64,000 nt of DNA, from positions 40,236 through 104,235 of the forward strand of contig JBALXQ010000016.1 in assembly GCA_036960565.1 (NCBI GenBank), written 5' to 3'. Under the pieces are notes generated by a model that searched no databases, was not told the origin of the DNA, and worked only from the letters and a program-made list of their open reading frames with translations. Shown one piece after another: positions 8,998 to 17,430 of the stretch (position 1 is its first letter; each line of letters begins with the position of its first letter). Source of the stretch: Bermanella sp036960565 (GTDB lineage Bacteria > Pseudomonadota > Gammaproteobacteria > Pseudomonadales > Oceanobacteraceae). A program made the position numbers and the translations under genes.

Positions 8998-9391
8998 CTT
9001 TCACTCCGCAGCTCTAAAGCGTATACAATTACTCTTTTGCTCTCAGTTTCTTAAACCTTCCATTACCCTACATTTTAGTTTTCAATGTCTGTTTTAACCA
9101 TACAATTTTCCATAATAATTTTTCATGAAGAGCATGCTAAATTCCCAAAGATGGTACCTATAGATCAAATTAGTATTAAACAATAACTCATAAAAAATCG
9201 ACGCCAGTAAATTAGTGTTAAAGACCCTTTTCAGACCAGTAAATACAGGATTCGAGTGACTCTAAGGTTTGTATTAATGAGGTTATATATTTAAATGAAT
9301 CAACTTAATTTCATTTATTCAAGATCAATTGAAACTTTTAGTTAGTCGTTAACTCTGTTATAAAGTCGTTATAATTTCGCCGGATTGCACT
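8998..9391. other. Intergenic region with a candidate promoter
   Basis: About 394 bp, AT-rich, without a convincing gene. Near its right end TTAACT (9349-9354) and TATAAT (9370-9375), 15 bp apart, could form a sigma-70 promoter for the gene at 9392. That would leave a leader of roughly 10 nt or less and no visible Shine-Dalgarno. No other structure was seen. Confidence 0.35.
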
Positions 9392-9763
9392 ATGCTGCTG
9401 ACCTCCATTAAAAGATTTTTCACATTGCTGTTGTTGCTTAGCCTGTTTGGCCAAGCGGTAGCTGGCGGCGTGATGTCTTGTAAAATGGGACCTGATGACA
9501 AGATGCAAGACCACACCAGTTGCATGCAAGCCATGGATGAGCAGCAAAAAGATCAAATGCAATCTATGGAGCATGACACGAGCGATGCTCAAGCGGAATG
9601 TGATCAAAGTTGCAGTTGTTGTTTGGGCGCGTGCTCAGCCAGTGCAGCCCTGCCTTCTAATTTATTGTCGTTAAATCAAGCTTCTTTAATACGAACAGGT
9701 TATAAAAACCTGGCTCTGATCAATCGAACCGAATCCCTGTACCGCCCACCTATCGCCTGCTAA
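9392..9763 (+). CDS. Secreted Met/Cys-rich protein of copper cluster
   Basis: A 123-residue protein not recognised by family. It has a signal peptide (about 1-24, ending AVAGG), then a Met-, Asp- and Gln-rich segment (about 28-65) and a CSCC-LGAC Cys cluster (about 71-79). The composition suggests periplasmic copper binding. It heads a plus-strand cluster with DUF411, multicopper oxidase and CopB genes. No ribosome binding site precedes ATG 9392, so it may be translated nearly leaderless, or the true start may differ. Confidence 0.6.
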   Translation: MLLTSIKRFFTLLLLLSLFGQAVAGGVMSCKMGPDDKMQDHTSCMQAMDEQQKDQMQSMEHDTSDAQAECDQSCSCCLGACSASAALPSNLLSLNQASLIRTGYKNLALINRTESLYRPPIAC

Positions 9764-9904
9764 CACAGGATAGTTGTCTCTTTTTAAAGGCTCTCTTTGC
9801 CTTTTAATAACACTATCCCTCTATTGTTTAGCGGGAGTCATACACTCCCTCTCTGTAAAATTTAACCGAATTTAATTCAGTTTTGCGCAGGCAACATCTG
9901 CGTT

Positions 9905-10453
9905 TTGAGAGTATTTATGAAAAAATTACGTTTACGCAACACTTCACTGTGGGCGATGTTGAGCCTGGCATTATCTGCCTTTGCCCTTTCCCCTGTCGCC
10001 ATGGCTGGGGGCGATCATGGCCACCATTCAGGCATGCACACAGCCAACACCACGGCAAAGCCCGAGCTTAAAATTTACAAAAGTGCCACCTGTGGATGCT
10101 GTAAAAAATGGATAGCTCATTTAGATGACAATGATATTCAGAAAAGTTCTGAAAACAGCGAGCAAATATCGGTTATTAAAGACAAGTATGGAATTGACAA
10201 GAAATACCGTTCTTGCCATACCGCCGTCTCTAAAGATGGCTACGTATTTGAAGGGCATGTACCAGCTAAATATATTCAGCAATTTTTGAAAGATAAACCA
10301 AAAGGCGCCATAGGTTTATCAGTTCCCGGCATGCCTGTGGGCAGCCCGGGCATGGAATACAACAACAAGTTCATGCCTTACCAAGTGCTAGTCTTGAATA
10401 AAGATGGCAGCAGTGAAGTATACGCCCAAATTAACAACGCCTTTCAGCAATAG
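9905..10453 (+). CDS. DUF411 periplasmic protein
   Basis: A 182-residue secreted protein. The signal peptide spans about 1-35, followed by a short His-rich stretch. The DUF411 domain begins with TCGCCKKW (Cys63, Cys65, Cys66). A later GHVPAKYIQQFL segment and a C-terminal LSVPGMPVGSPGME motif are typical of the family. DUF411 proteins are found in copper and silver resistance clusters and probably bind metal; the mechanism is not established. It is followed after 25 bp by the multicopper oxidase gene, likely one operon. Confidence 0.85.
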   Translation: MRVFMKKLRLRNTSLWAMLSLALSAFALSPVAMAGGDHGHHSGMHTANTTAKPELKIYKSATCGCCKKWIAHLDDNDIQKSSENSEQISVIKDKYGIDKKYRSCHTAVSKDGYVFEGHVPAKYIQQFLKDKPKGAIGLSVPGMPVGSPGMEYNNKFMPYQVLVLNKDGSSEVYAQINNAFQQ

Positions 10454-10478
10454 TCGCCAGCAATTACAGGAAAGAAAT

Positions 10479-12350
10479 ATGAAAAATTTTGATATTACTC
10501 AAGCTGGCGCCACACCATTATCTCGCCGAAAATTTGTATTGGGTGCTTCTGCCGTTGCCGCCATTAGCACCTTGCCATTGGCCAATGGGTCTTGGGCAAG
10601 TGCCAACACCATTAATCAAAACCCGCAAACTCTAAGTGGCAAAGTATTTGATTTAAACATTGGCTACAATAAGGTGAATTTCACTGGTAAAGAAGTGATA
10701 ACCACCACCTTAAATGGCGGTGTACCCGGACCAGTATTACGCTGGAAAGAAGGCGAGCGCGTCACCTTGCGCGTCACTAATGATTTAAGCGAAGACACGT
10801 CTATACATTGGCACGGCTTAATTTTGCCTTACCAAATGGACGGTGTTCCCGGCTTAAGTTATGACGGCATAAAACCCGGTGAAACCTTTGAGTATCAATT
10901 TAATATTCAGCAAAGCGGCACCTATTGGTATCACAGCCATTCGGGCTACCAGGAGCAAACCGGTTTATACGGCGCCATCGTCATTGAACCCAAAGAAAAA
11001 GATCCTTATGAATTTGATCGCGATTATGTAATTCAACTTTCAGATTGGAGTGACGAAGATCCTGAAGACGTTTACGCCAAGCTTAAAAAAATGGGTGACT
11101 ATTACAATCGTAATGAGCGCACCGTTGGCGATTTATACCAAGACATTAAACAAAATGGCGTGGCCAATACCTGGAGCAAACGCAGCATGTGGAATCGCAT
11201 GCGCATGTCAGACACTGATATTTCCGATGTCTCTGGTGCCACCTACACATTTTTAATGAATGGCCAAACCCCAGACACCGGCTGGAAAGGCTTATTTAAA
11301 AAGGGTGAGAAAGTACGCCTGCGTTTCATTAACGCCTCGGCCATGACCTTCTTTGATGTCTCTATTCCCGGTTTAAAAATGACGGTAATTGCCAGCGACG
11401 GCCAAAACATAGAACCCGTCAGTGTGGATGATTTCCGCATGGGTGTGGCCGAAACCTATGATGTAATTGTAGAACCCAAAGATGACAGTGCCTACAGCGT
11501 TTTCGCCCAAGCTATTGATCGCAGCGGTTACGCTCGCGGCAGCTTAACCCCTGATTTGGCCATGAGCGCACCTGCACCCGCTATGGATGCCTTACCAATT
11601 TTAACCCATAGCGATATGGGCATGGATATGTCGAACATGAGTGGCATGGGTCATGATGGTATGGCTATGGGCGGCATGAAGGGCATGGATCATTCTAAGA
11701 TGAACATGGGCGGCATGAAAGGCATGGATCATTCTAAGATGGGCCATGGCCAAATGAATATGGTCGCCGAGCCCTCTGTTTTGGGAGAGTTTGGCTCAGG
11801 CAAGGTAGGTTTTGGCTCTAGCCAAAAAATCATTCACAGTGAAAATGAATTTGGGCCGCACATAGATGCACGTGCTAAATCACCACAATATCGTATGGAT
11901 GATCCTGGCATTGGCTTGCGTGATCATAAACAAATGGGTCGCAAGGTTCTGACCTATGCCGATATTTTTAACCTTTACGACACTGAAGATATAAGAGAAC
12001 CCAGTCGTGAAATTGTATTGCATCTAACCGGTAACATGAGCCGCTATATGTGGTCGATTAACGGCGTGCCTTATAGTGAAGCCGATCCGCTAAATTTCAA
12101 ATACGGTGAGCGCATCCGCATTACCTTTGTTAACGACACTATGATGAATCACCCCATGCATTTACACGGCATGTGGAGCGAACTGGAAACCGGCGATGGC
12201 AAACGTCTGCCACGAAAACATACGATCATTGTGCAACCCGGTGCCAAAATCAGCTATATGGTGACCGCCGATGCCAAGGGAAAGTGGGCTTACCACTGCC
12301 ACCTGCTGTTCCATATGGCCGGCATGTTCCGTGAAGTGCACGTAAGTTAA
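10479..12350 (+). CDS. copA: Multicopper oxidase, CopA copper-resistance type, Tat-exported
   Basis: A 623-residue periplasmic laccase-like enzyme expected to oxidise or sequester Cu(I). ATG 10479 is chosen because AGGAAAG precedes it; an in-frame ATG at 10404 lies inside the DUF411 gene. SRRKFV (15-20) is a twin-arginine signal. Copper ligands are all present: HWHG (110-113), WYHSHSG (150-156), HPMHLHG (558-564) and HCHLLFHMAGM (606-616), with the type 1 Cys607. A Met/His-rich insert (about 380-430) contains a near-exact duplication of a 12-residue unit rich in Met. It is a different protein from the ATPase CopA at the left edge, despite the shared symbol. Confidence 0.93.
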   Translation: MKNFDITQAGATPLSRRKFVLGASAVAAISTLPLANGSWASANTINQNPQTLSGKVFDLNIGYNKVNFTGKEVITTTLNGGVPGPVLRWKEGERVTLRVTNDLSEDTSIHWHGLILPYQMDGVPGLSYDGIKPGETFEYQFNIQQSGTYWYHSHSGYQEQTGLYGAIVIEPKEKDPYEFDRDYVIQLSDWSDEDPEDVYAKLKKMGDYYNRNERTVGDLYQDIKQNGVANTWSKRSMWNRMRMSDTDISDVSGATYTFLMNGQTPDTGWKGLFKKGEKVRLRFINASAMTFFDVSIPGLKMTVIASDGQNIEPVSVDDFRMGVAETYDVIVEPKDDSAYSVFAQAIDRSGYARGSLTPDLAMSAPAPAMDALPILTHSDMGMDMSNMSGMGHDGMAMGGMKGMDHSKMNMGGMKGMDHSKMGHGQMNMVAEPSVLGEFGSGKVGFGSSQKIIHSENEFGPHIDARAKSPQYRMDDPGIGLRDHKQMGRKVLTYADIFNLYDTEDIREPSREIVLHLTGNMSRYMWSINGVPYSEADPLNFKYGERIRITFVNDTMMNHPMHLHGMWSELETGDGKRLPRKHTIIVQPGAKISYMVTADAKGKWAYHCHLLFHMAGMFREVHVS

Positions 12351-12422
12351 CGTTTAAATTAATGAAATAGTTGTGAGTCATTTAAACGTGAATACAGACA
12401 GAGTTGAGTGAGTAATAGAAAC

Positions 12423-13148
12423 ATGAAACACATAAAATTTGATTTTAAAATACAGAAGATAGTGGCCCTCATGGGCCTGATATTGGCATCCAATTATTCC
12501 CTAGCGGCAAAGGGAGGCGATCCTATTATCAGCAAGGTGATGATTGACCAACTGGAAATACGCGATGACAGAGGCGAGACTGAAACCGTTATAGAAGGTC
12601 AAACCTGGATAGGTAAAGACCTGAAAAAGCTTTGGATAAAGCTGGATTCAGAATATGTCGACGGTGATGAATACGAAACTGAATTGCAGCTTTTATACAG
12701 CAAGGCGGTGGCACCCTACTGGGATTTACAAATGGGTTTACGCAGCGACAACAGCCCAGATGAAAGTGAAAACTGGGCAGTTGTTGGATTACAGGGGTTA
12801 GCCCCATATTATTTTGAAACCGATGTGGCGACATTTGTTTCCGAAGAAGGGGACATTGCGGCACGGGCCAGTTTTGAATACGAACTTTTGTTCACACAGA
12901 AATTAATTTTATCACCAGAAATATCCCTAGATGCTTTTGCGCAGAACAATAAAGACATTGGCATGGGGTCAGGTCTGGCAAGCTCAAACATAGGCCTACG
13001 TTTGCGTTATGAATGGGTACGAGAGTTTGCCCCTTATGTTGGCTTTAGCCAAACTAACCTGTATGGCAAAACCCAAGATTATGCCCGAGCAGCTGGATTA
13101 GACAGCGATAGCACCCAGTGGCTAGTAGGCGTTCGTGCTTGGTTTTAA
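12423..13148 (+). CDS. copB: Copper resistance protein B, outer membrane
   Basis: About 241 residues with a signal peptide (through SLAAKGG) and a beta-barrel-like alternating pattern. IISKVMIDQLEIRD, YSKAVAPYWDLQMGLR and the YEWVREFAPYVG region match the CopB family, which works with the multicopper oxidase CopA in periplasmic copper resistance. The long Met-rich N-terminal region of classical CopB is absent, giving a short form. An in-frame GTG at 12408 is an alternative start. It lies 72 bp after the oxidase gene. Confidence 0.88.
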   Translation: MKHIKFDFKIQKIVALMGLILASNYSLAAKGGDPIISKVMIDQLEIRDDRGETETVIEGQTWIGKDLKKLWIKLDSEYVDGDEYETELQLLYSKAVAPYWDLQMGLRSDNSPDESENWAVVGLQGLAPYYFETDVATFVSEEGDIAARASFEYELLFTQKLILSPEISLDAFAQNNKDIGMGSGLASSNIGLRLRYEWVREFAPYVGFSQTNLYGKTQDYARAAGLDSDSTQWLVGVRAWF

Positions 13149-13212
13149 ACATTAATACAGAAAATTACATTTTTAAATCATAAAACTATTAAAAGAATTA
13201 TTGGAGCACCCT

Positions 13213-13818
13213 ATGTTAGAAGTTATTCCCAATTGGCACCCCATTTTTGTTCATTTCAGCGTGGCCTTTATTAGCAGCCTTGGCATATTGCAGTTGTTTA
13301 TCTGGATAAAAGGAGATGGTGAAAAACAAACCGAACTGCTCTTCATGCAAAAAACATTGATGATCATCACCGTACTTTCAGTAGTGGCAACTGTATTCAC
13401 CGGCTGGTTGGCCTTTAACAGTGTCGCCCACGACACCCCCTCACACATGGCCATGACCGACCATAGAAACTGGGCGATTACTACGGCACTAGTATTTCTA
13501 GTGGGCGCTATTACTTACTTCGTTCGCCCTAGCCTGCGCGCCAGTTTGGTCGGGGTACTCATGATTGCCAGTGCCAGCCTAGTTGCGATAACCGGTTTTA
13601 AAGGAGGCGAAGTGGTTTATCGTTATGGCCTGGGCGTCATGTCTTTACCCCAGGTGAGTGAAACCGCTAAAAACGGAGGTGACGGTCATGATCATGAACA
13701 CGGTGGTAGCAGCGCTGTTCCCAAGGAAGATGATGGACACGGCGGTCATGGCAATGAACTTGTTATAGAGAAAAAAGCAGCGCCTAAACCTCATCTGAAT
13801 GATGGTCACGCCCATTAA
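13213..13818 (+). CDS. DUF2231 membrane protein with His-rich tail
   Basis: About 201 residues with four hydrophobic segments. The opening motif PNWHPIFVHFSVAF is typical of DUF2231 membrane proteins. The last 50 residues are unusually rich in His, Asp and Gly (GGDGHDHEHGG, DDGHGGHGN), suggesting metal binding in the periplasm or cytoplasm. ATG 13213 is chosen over the TTG at 13201 because GGAG (13203-13206) is correctly spaced. It is the last gene of the copper cluster before a strong terminator; a role in copper handling is inferred from the neighbours. Confidence 0.8.
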   Translation: MLEVIPNWHPIFVHFSVAFISSLGILQLFIWIKGDGEKQTELLFMQKTLMIITVLSVVATVFTGWLAFNSVAHDTPSHMAMTDHRNWAITTALVFLVGAITYFVRPSLRASLVGVLMIASASLVAITGFKGGEVVYRYGLGVMSLPQVSETAKNGGDGHDHEHGGSSAVPKEDDGHGGHGNELVIEKKAAPKPHLNDGHAH

Positions 13819-13871
13819 AAATTAGTCGTTGATTATTAAACGTCTGACTTTATATTCAGAAATCTTAAAAG

Positions 13872-13907
13872 AAAAAAGCCCAGCCATGTAAGTGACTGGG
13901 CTTTTTT
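13872..13907. terminator. Bidirectional intrinsic terminator
   Basis: AAAAAAGCCCAG (13872-13883) pairs perfectly with CTGGGCTTTTTT (13896-13907) over a 12-nt loop. With A-runs and T-runs on both sides it can end transcription of the copper operon (plus) and of the convergent gene at 13952 (minus). Confidence 0.9.
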
Positions 13908-13951
13908 ACAAGCGTTTTTTATAACTATTTCTTAGGAGCACAGCCCCAAGT

Positions 13952-15508
13952 TTAAATAGTGATCGCCTGCTTTATAGGGTTAGATTTGGAGTAATCAAAT
14001 TTATTACTAGGTAAAAATCTTTGCACTAAGCCCACAATTAAACTGGGTATCAGTACCGAACGGAAACAATAACCTAAATACCAGGAGCCACCGTGATTGG
14101 CACCGCTGATAAATAATTCTTCGCCGCGTAACTGAGGTTGAGTGTCTTTAATATCAAAAATCAATTGCAGTGTCATGAGCGCATTGGCGGTTTGTGGGGT
14201 AAAGATTTCAATACCAAAAAATTCAGAACCCTGAGTGGCAGCGGAAAATAATTTATTACTCATGACCGACTTAGTCGACGTAGCAGGTGCTACATTACAA
14301 CTAACACGTATGCCTTTTTTAACACTTACAATTGCGCGCCAGCGCTGAATGCGTTTTGCCAAAACATAATTAGGGCCCTGTTGGGAAATTAGGTTATCTA
14401 ACACGCCCAGTTCCTGGCCATCACTTTTGGTTACCTGTGAATAAATGCTACGAGAGAATAATCGCTCAAAACTAATTTTGTTCAATGCTTTTTTATAAAA
14501 GCTTCTAAAGCCACTTTGTTGGAAACGCTCCAGAGATCGCTCTAACACGGCTTTGGGAACTGCATAAACATCTGTGGGAGTTAACAAATACGCCAGACTA
14601 ATATCATTACGCTTTTCCATTAAACAGGTATTAATGGCATCCATGGCCATGCTTACTCGAACATGATCACTGCCATCTAAATAGGCATAGTTACCAATGG
14701 TAAGAGGCGCTTTAAAACTGTCTATCCACACGGCTATTTCAGGCGTTTTCGTTAAAAGGTCAGCCCCTGCTATTTTGGCAATCTCGCGGTAATTCAAGCC
14801 TTGGGGGTTCTCACTACAGGGAATATGCAGGTTACCGGCAGATTCACGGGCCATGTAAATTAGACGTAGCCAGTTGGATGGCGACTGACGTCCCACCGCA
14901 ATAACGTTGGCTCCCAATGCCAACAGCATAGCCAATGGACCAATTTCAGAGCCCGCCCCTAATAATACAAAGTGCTGTCCGCTTAAATCTTGTAATTGCT
15001 CATCGCCCAGCATTTTCATTAGCGCCTGGGCGTGGCTCTTTTCGATAATGTCTTTATCTAGCCAGTGCACTACCTGATCTTTTAACTGCTTACCCTGAAG
15101 TATCTTGCCCTTATGCTTTAAATTTAGATCGCGACCCTTAATAGAGCTTCCCAAACCATTAATAACCGCACTGTGAAAGCGCCCCTGCTGAAACAAGGCC
15201 ATGGCCTGATTCAAGCGATAGCCTTTACCATTACGATGAAATTCGAATTGCTTATAACAAGCCTGTAGCCCTTGCTCGGCAATGGTTTCTGCTGTTTGAG
15301 GGTTCTGGGCTGAGCTGAGTGTCATACTCGGTAGATAGTGGCGATAGTTTTGGCGCCACTTTTTCTCTTTAGATATCTTCTGGCTAAGAGCATCATTTAC
15401 CGACGCCATAGAGGAAGCTAAGATGGTTTTCCCTGCATGCGTAGTACTACGCAGCCCCTTGGGATTTATTGGAAACTGTACTCCATTAAGAGGCTGTAGT
15501 TTATTCAT
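13952..15508 (-). CDS. Uncharacterised protein with Rossmann-type nucleotide motif
   Basis: About 518 residues, family not recognised. In the middle a Rossmann-like motif LLGAGSEIGPLAM, followed by LALGANVIAVGR, suggests an NAD(P)-binding fold. The C-terminal 40 residues contain a hydrophobic helix (VLIPSLIVGLV). Three in-frame starts exist: TTG 15559, ATG 15541 and ATG 15508. The last is chosen because AAGAA precedes it and the upstream codons are low-complexity Asn-rich. Probably a dehydrogenase-like enzyme, substrate unknown. It stands alone between a terminator and a divergent gene. Confidence 0.65.
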   Translation of the reverse strand: MNKLQPLNGVQFPINPKGLRSTTHAGKTILASSMASVNDALSQKISKEKKWRQNYRHYLPSMTLSSAQNPQTAETIAEQGLQACYKQFEFHRNGKGYRLNQAMALFQQGRFHSAVINGLGSSIKGRDLNLKHKGKILQGKQLKDQVVHWLDKDIIEKSHAQALMKMLGDEQLQDLSGQHFVLLGAGSEIGPLAMLLALGANVIAVGRQSPSNWLRLIYMARESAGNLHIPCSENPQGLNYREIAKIAGADLLTKTPEIAVWIDSFKAPLTIGNYAYLDGSDHVRVSMAMDAINTCLMEKRNDISLAYLLTPTDVYAVPKAVLERSLERFQQSGFRSFYKKALNKISFERLFSRSIYSQVTKSDGQELGVLDNLISQQGPNYVLAKRIQRWRAIVSVKKGIRVSCNVAPATSTKSVMSNKLFSAATQGSEFFGIEIFTPQTANALMTLQLIFDIKDTQPQLRGEELFISGANHGGSWYLGYCFRSVLIPSLIVGLVQRFLPSNKFDYSKSNPIKQAITI

Positions 15509-15721
15509 AGAATTCTTATTGTTTGAATAATTATTGCGCATCAGAATAGTGCAGTTCAAAAAACAACCACAGCACCAAGAGTCTCAGCCACTTGACCTTA
15601 CGTAACAGATAAAACTGAAATTCTGTGCTCTTACCTACTATCTCGCGTTAATAACGCTATAATGTTATCCACAACCCCATTTACCCGCTATTTAGCACAC
15701 TATTATCAGTAATATAACCTT

Positions 15722-16144
15722 ATGATTGATCCTTATGCTCAGCCCAATGACAACAGCGTTTCACAATTTATTAGTGATATTGACCATACCCGACGCCAGC
15801 TAGACGCGCAGTTAATTCAGCAACTGATGACCCGTGTTAGCAAGAAAGAAGCGGTTATGTGGGGAGAGGACGTAATTGGTTTTGGCTCATACCATTACAC
15901 CTACAAAACTGGCCGCGAAGGCGATTGGCCAATTCTTTCTTTTCACCCTACCATTCCAAAAATTTCGATCTACGTAATGCCTGGCTTTGATAACTATGAG
16001 GCGATTTTAAAGAAACTAGGTAAGCATAAAATGGCCACTAACTGTTTATTTATTCACAAGCTAACCGATGTGGACATGCAGATACTGGAGCAGTTATTAA
16101 CCCGAGTATTTAATGACATGAATGAGAAATATGTCTGTGAATAA
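15722..16144 (+). CDS. DUF1801 domain protein
   Basis: A 140-residue cytosolic protein matching DUF1801 (YdhG-like fold), recognisable from WGEDVIGFGSYHYTYKTGREGDWPIL-type spacing, LSFHPTIPKISIYVMPGF and the Lys-rich LKKLGKHKMATNCLFI segment. The biochemical function of the family is unknown. It converges with the 160-residue gene at 16147, leaving 2 bp between stop codons. Confidence 0.8.
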   Translation: MIDPYAQPNDNSVSQFISDIDHTRRQLDAQLIQQLMTRVSKKEAVMWGEDVIGFGSYHYTYKTGREGDWPILSFHPTIPKISIYVMPGFDNYEAILKKLGKHKMATNCLFIHKLTDVDMQILEQLLTRVFNDMNEKYVCE

Positions 16145-16146
16145 AT

Positions 16147-16629
16147 CTACCTTGGTTTTTTTTTAGGATATTTTTCTAAAAGATAATGCTCAATGCTAAA
16201 TTTTGTAATGATACGTTGATTATATTCTTCGTGTCGGCGGCGGTAAGCATCAAATCCTTGATAGCTTACCGCATGCAAGCAATACTCACACACCGACTTA
16301 GTCTTAATTAGGCTTTCATTTAAAGTAATATTTATCTCTAGCAGCCGCCCCTGACCTATCCTTTTTTTAAGTTTGTCACACAGTGAAAAATGAAAGTGTT
16401 CATCGGTTTGCGCAAATACATGGCTGTTTTTATAAGCCAGAGTTTGATCGCTGTATGCATGCAAAATACTGGTGGGAACATTTTCCCAACTATCCATTAA
16501 TAGCTTTCGTTCTTGCCAGCTTAAATGGCGACGTGGATCAAATAACTCAAATTCCCCATAACCATCATTACCAATAGCCATCCTTAGAGCATTCATTTTT
16601 TCATCTTGTTTAAAATCTAATAGCTTCAT
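16147..16629 (-). CDS. Unknown protein, third gene of a MotAB/ZorAB-like unit
   Basis: A 160-residue soluble protein, not recognised. Features are DPRRHLSWQERKLL near residue 31, a CEYC pair near residue 114, and a highly basic C-terminus after YQGFDAYRRRHEEYNQR. The CxxC with a nearby His could bind zinc. AGAGGTG precedes ATG 16629. It starts 46 bp after the OmpA-like gene and so appears to be the third gene of the MotA-like/OmpA-like operon, a position where defence systems carry their effector; no effector motif is visible. Confidence 0.6.
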   Translation of the reverse strand: MKLLDFKQDEKMNALRMAIGNDGYGEFELFDPRRHLSWQERKLLMDSWENVPTSILHAYSDQTLAYKNSHVFAQTDEHFHFSLCDKLKKRIGQGRLLEINITLNESLIKTKSVCEYCLHAVSYQGFDAYRRRHEEYNQRIITKFSIEHYLLEKYPKKKPR

Positions 16630-16675
16630 TAAAAGACACCTCTATTGCTTACAGACAACTGGGGCTAACAAAAAT

Positions 16676-17392
16676 CTAAGGTAATACATCTTCCAATATA
16701 CTCGCTATTTTTCCTTCGGCATCGGTGCGCACTTTAAACTCGACACGTCGAGATTGCTCGCTATTTTCCTCGCCTAACTCATTCCTAATAACCTTAGCCG
16801 AAGACAAACCATTGGCAGTAAGATGCTTTCGTAACCATATTTTTTTCTGACGAACATCAGACAAACCCAATACGTAAGCCAATGTGGAGCGAGTGCGGGC
16901 CTGGGATAAAGCCATATTATAAATATAAGCGTCATCTTCGCTTAAAGCACCTAACCAGCTACTGGAAGTATGCCCTTCTATGCGCACCTCTAAGATATCA
17001 TCTCGATATTTTTGATTGGTAATAATACTTAAATAGCGAGGAAAAAAATCGGCCAGAATAATTTGAAATGGATCGTTTAAATATGATTCACCTTTGGCAA
17101 ACATAAATTCAGTTTTATTAAAGCGGAAGGTTAGATCTGGCTTAATTTCTGCTCCCCATTCTTTTAAATCGGGGGAAAATTCTTTTAGTAAGTCTTCATA
17201 AAGCTGAGTACGTAAATGATCGTATAATATAGCCACATCGGTTATTTTTTTTTGCTGGCGCTCAACGTTAATCATAAACACCACAGAAATAAGTAAAAAC
17301 ACCATCATTAACCCAGCCATTAAATCCGTCACCGCCACCCAGTGACCTTCCTGCTCGCGTATGCCTCCTAGTTTTTCTTCATCGCTTTGCAT
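16676..17392 (-). CDS. MotB/ZorB-like OmpA-domain protein
   Basis: A 238-residue inner-membrane protein. One N-terminal transmembrane helix (about 24-43) begins with VTDLMAGLM, whose Asp23 matches the proton-carrying Asp of MotB and ZorB. The C-terminal OmpA-like peptidoglycan-binding domain (about 130-225) shows VRIEGHTSS, SQARTRSTLAYVLGL and SRRVEFKV. With the MotA-like protein encoded 38 bp upstream it should form a proton-driven stator-like complex. Flagellar MotB is unlikely, because its partner has a long coiled-coil tail and no flagellar genes are nearby. Confidence 0.85.
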   Translation of the reverse strand: MQSDEEKLGGIREQEGHWVAVTDLMAGLMMVFLLISVVFMINVERQQKKITDVAILYDHLRTQLYEDLLKEFSPDLKEWGAEIKPDLTFRFNKTEFMFAKGESYLNDPFQIILADFFPRYLSIITNQKYRDDILEVRIEGHTSSSWLGALSEDDAYIYNMALSQARTRSTLAYVLGLSDVRQKKIWLRKHLTANGLSSAKVIRNELGEENSEQSRRVEFKVRTDAEGKIASILEDVLP

Positions 17393-17430
17393 ACAGTTTG
17401 ATACTCAGAAGTTACCAGCCAAGTGTCCAG

